From Bordetella parapertussis (GTDB lineage Bacteria; Pseudomonadota; Gammaproteobacteria; Burkholderiales; Burkholderiaceae_B), in contig CAMCWG010000011.1 of the NCBI GenBank assembly GCA_945882005.1, forward strand, positions 1-23,413: 23,413 nt of DNA, read 5' to 3'. The notes under the pieces are model-generated. The model did not search any database, was not told the origin of the DNA, and was given only the letters and a program-made list of their open reading frames with translations. Numbering within the stretch: the stretch's first letter is position 1; each line of letters starts with the position of its first letter. Of this stretch, positions 22,756 to 23,413 are shown piece by piece. The position numbers and the translations under genes are program-made.

Positions 22756-23413
22756 TTGCAGATTCAGGATGTCAAGCTTGCGATTGTCGGACTCGGGTAT
22801 GTTGGCTTGCCCCTGGCCGTAGAGTTCGGTAAACAACGCAGCGTGCTGGGCTTCGATATCAATACGGCACGCATTGATGAGCTTAAGAGCGGGCATGATC
22901 ACACCCTAGAGGTAGATGATGTCGAGCTCGCGACTGCGAAACATTTGCGATACTCCGCTCAGCGTGATGAATTGCGGCAGGCGAATGTATTCATCGTGAC
23001 TGTGCCCACTCCGATTGATGAGTACAAGCAACCTGATCTGACACCGCTAGTCAAAGCGAGCGAAACGATCGGTCAAGCGCTCAAAATAGGTGACATTGTC
23101 ATTTATGAGTCTACCGTTTACCCGGGCGCGACCGAAGAAATTTGTGTGCCCGTGCTCGAGCGGGTGTCTGGGTTGCGATACAACGTCGATTTTTTTGCGG
23201 GCTATAGCCCCGAGCGCATTAATCCTGGCGACAAAGAGCATCGTGTCAGTACGATTAAAAAAGTCACGTCAGGATCAACCCCTGAAGTCGCGCTCCTCGT
23301 CGACGCTTTGTACCGCCAGATCGTGATCGCGGGCACACATATGGCGCCCAGCATACGCGTGGCCGAAGCAGCGAAAGTCATTGAGAACACGCAGCGTGAC
23401 GTCAATATTGCGC
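22756..23413 (+). CDS. UDP-N-acetyl-hexosamine dehydrogenase, 5' part (TviB/WbpA/WbpO type)
   Basis: The gene runs off the window, giving 219 residues. It is a UDP-sugar dehydrogenase that oxidises C6 of UDP-GlcNAc or UDP-GalNAc to the uronate with NAD for capsule or O-antigen synthesis. Visible are the NAD-binding GLGYVG at 12-17, the [20 protein letters not shown] segment, [26 protein letters not shown] and [18 protein letters not shown], all close to TviB/VipA of Vi-antigen synthesis. The catalytic cysteine lies beyond the edge. The start is TTG at 22756, six bases after GGAG (22746-22749); no ATG or GTG is in a usable place. It follows an independent small-RNA unit and probably opens a polysaccharide gene cluster to the right. 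Confidence 0.93.
   Translation, partial: MQIQDVKLAIVGLGYVGLPLAVEFGKQRSVLGFDINTARIDELKSGHDHTLEVDDVELATAKHLRYSAQRDELRQANVFIVTVPTPIDEYKQPDLTPLVKASETIGQALKIGDIVIYESTVYPGATEEICVPVLERVSGLRYNVDFFAGYSPERINPGDKEHRVSTIKKVTSGSTPEVALLVDALYRQIVIAGTHMAPSIRVAEAAKVIENTQRDVNIA

Noticed and set aside
1..23413. CRISPR arrays, insertion sequences, integrases, prophage or toxin-antitoxin genes
   Set aside because: No repeated spacer pattern, transposase motif or terminal repeats were seen; the gene content is almost wholly core metabolism.

Overview
The window looks like a chromosomal stretch of a betaproteobacterium in the order Burkholderiales, most likely an Alcaligenaceae-type organism with moderate GC content. 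This rests on protein character (188-residue Dcd, Coq7, a 753-residue amino-acid decarboxylase, single-chain GcvP), on the gene neighbourhoods, and on a glycine riboswitch in front of gcvTHP. No database search was possible, so the taxonomic call is inference. Almost all of it is core housekeeping DNA; no transposase, integrase, phage gene or CRISPR array is seen.

Layout. 1-2.9 kb: the start of a cytochrome-c-assembly-type membrane protein (ypjD-like), divergent from ffh; ffh converges on thiS-trmB, read leftward; then tRNA-Gly(CCC). 2.9-4.2 kb: a small exported protein of unknown function, divergent from trhO (tRNA uridine hydroxylation). 4.2-7.7 kb: a leftward run of small membrane protein, split chromate-transporter pair and metG. 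7.7-13.0 kb: rightward apbC (Fe-S carrier), dcd (dCTP deaminase), a large PLP decarboxylase and a flavoprotein of the HI0933/BaiN type. 13.0-17.9 kb: tandem glycine riboswitch and gcvT-gcvH-gcvP, closed by a strong bidirectional terminator. 17.9-21.6 kb: leftward OsmC-like gene, thyA, folA and a large membrane-anchored DUF945-type protein. 21.6-22.4 kb: coq7. 22.4-22.76 kb: a gene-free interval that appears to hold a structured small RNA gene with its own promoter and terminator. 22.76 kb to the end: the 5' part of a UDP-HexNAc dehydrogenase of the TviB/WbpA type, perhaps the edge of a surface-polysaccharide locus.

Functional links. dcd, thyA and folA feed dTMP synthesis (dCTP to dUTP; dUMP to dTMP; DHF to THF), and the glycine cleavage system supplies the methylene-THF that ThyA consumes, so one-carbon and thymidylate metabolism are concentrated here.

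The observations I consider most worth checking are: (1) the predicted ~175-nt RNA at 22485-22659, with a loop carrying an anti-Shine-Dalgarno CU-rich sequence and a GCAA-capped terminator; (2) an apparent fusion of DUF945/YdgA with a YbjN-like C-terminal domain; (3) a visible mutually exclusive pairing that could be the translational expression platform of the glycine riboswitch, plus an extra hairpin between its two aptamers; (4) a thiS gene abutting trmB with no thiG beside it.
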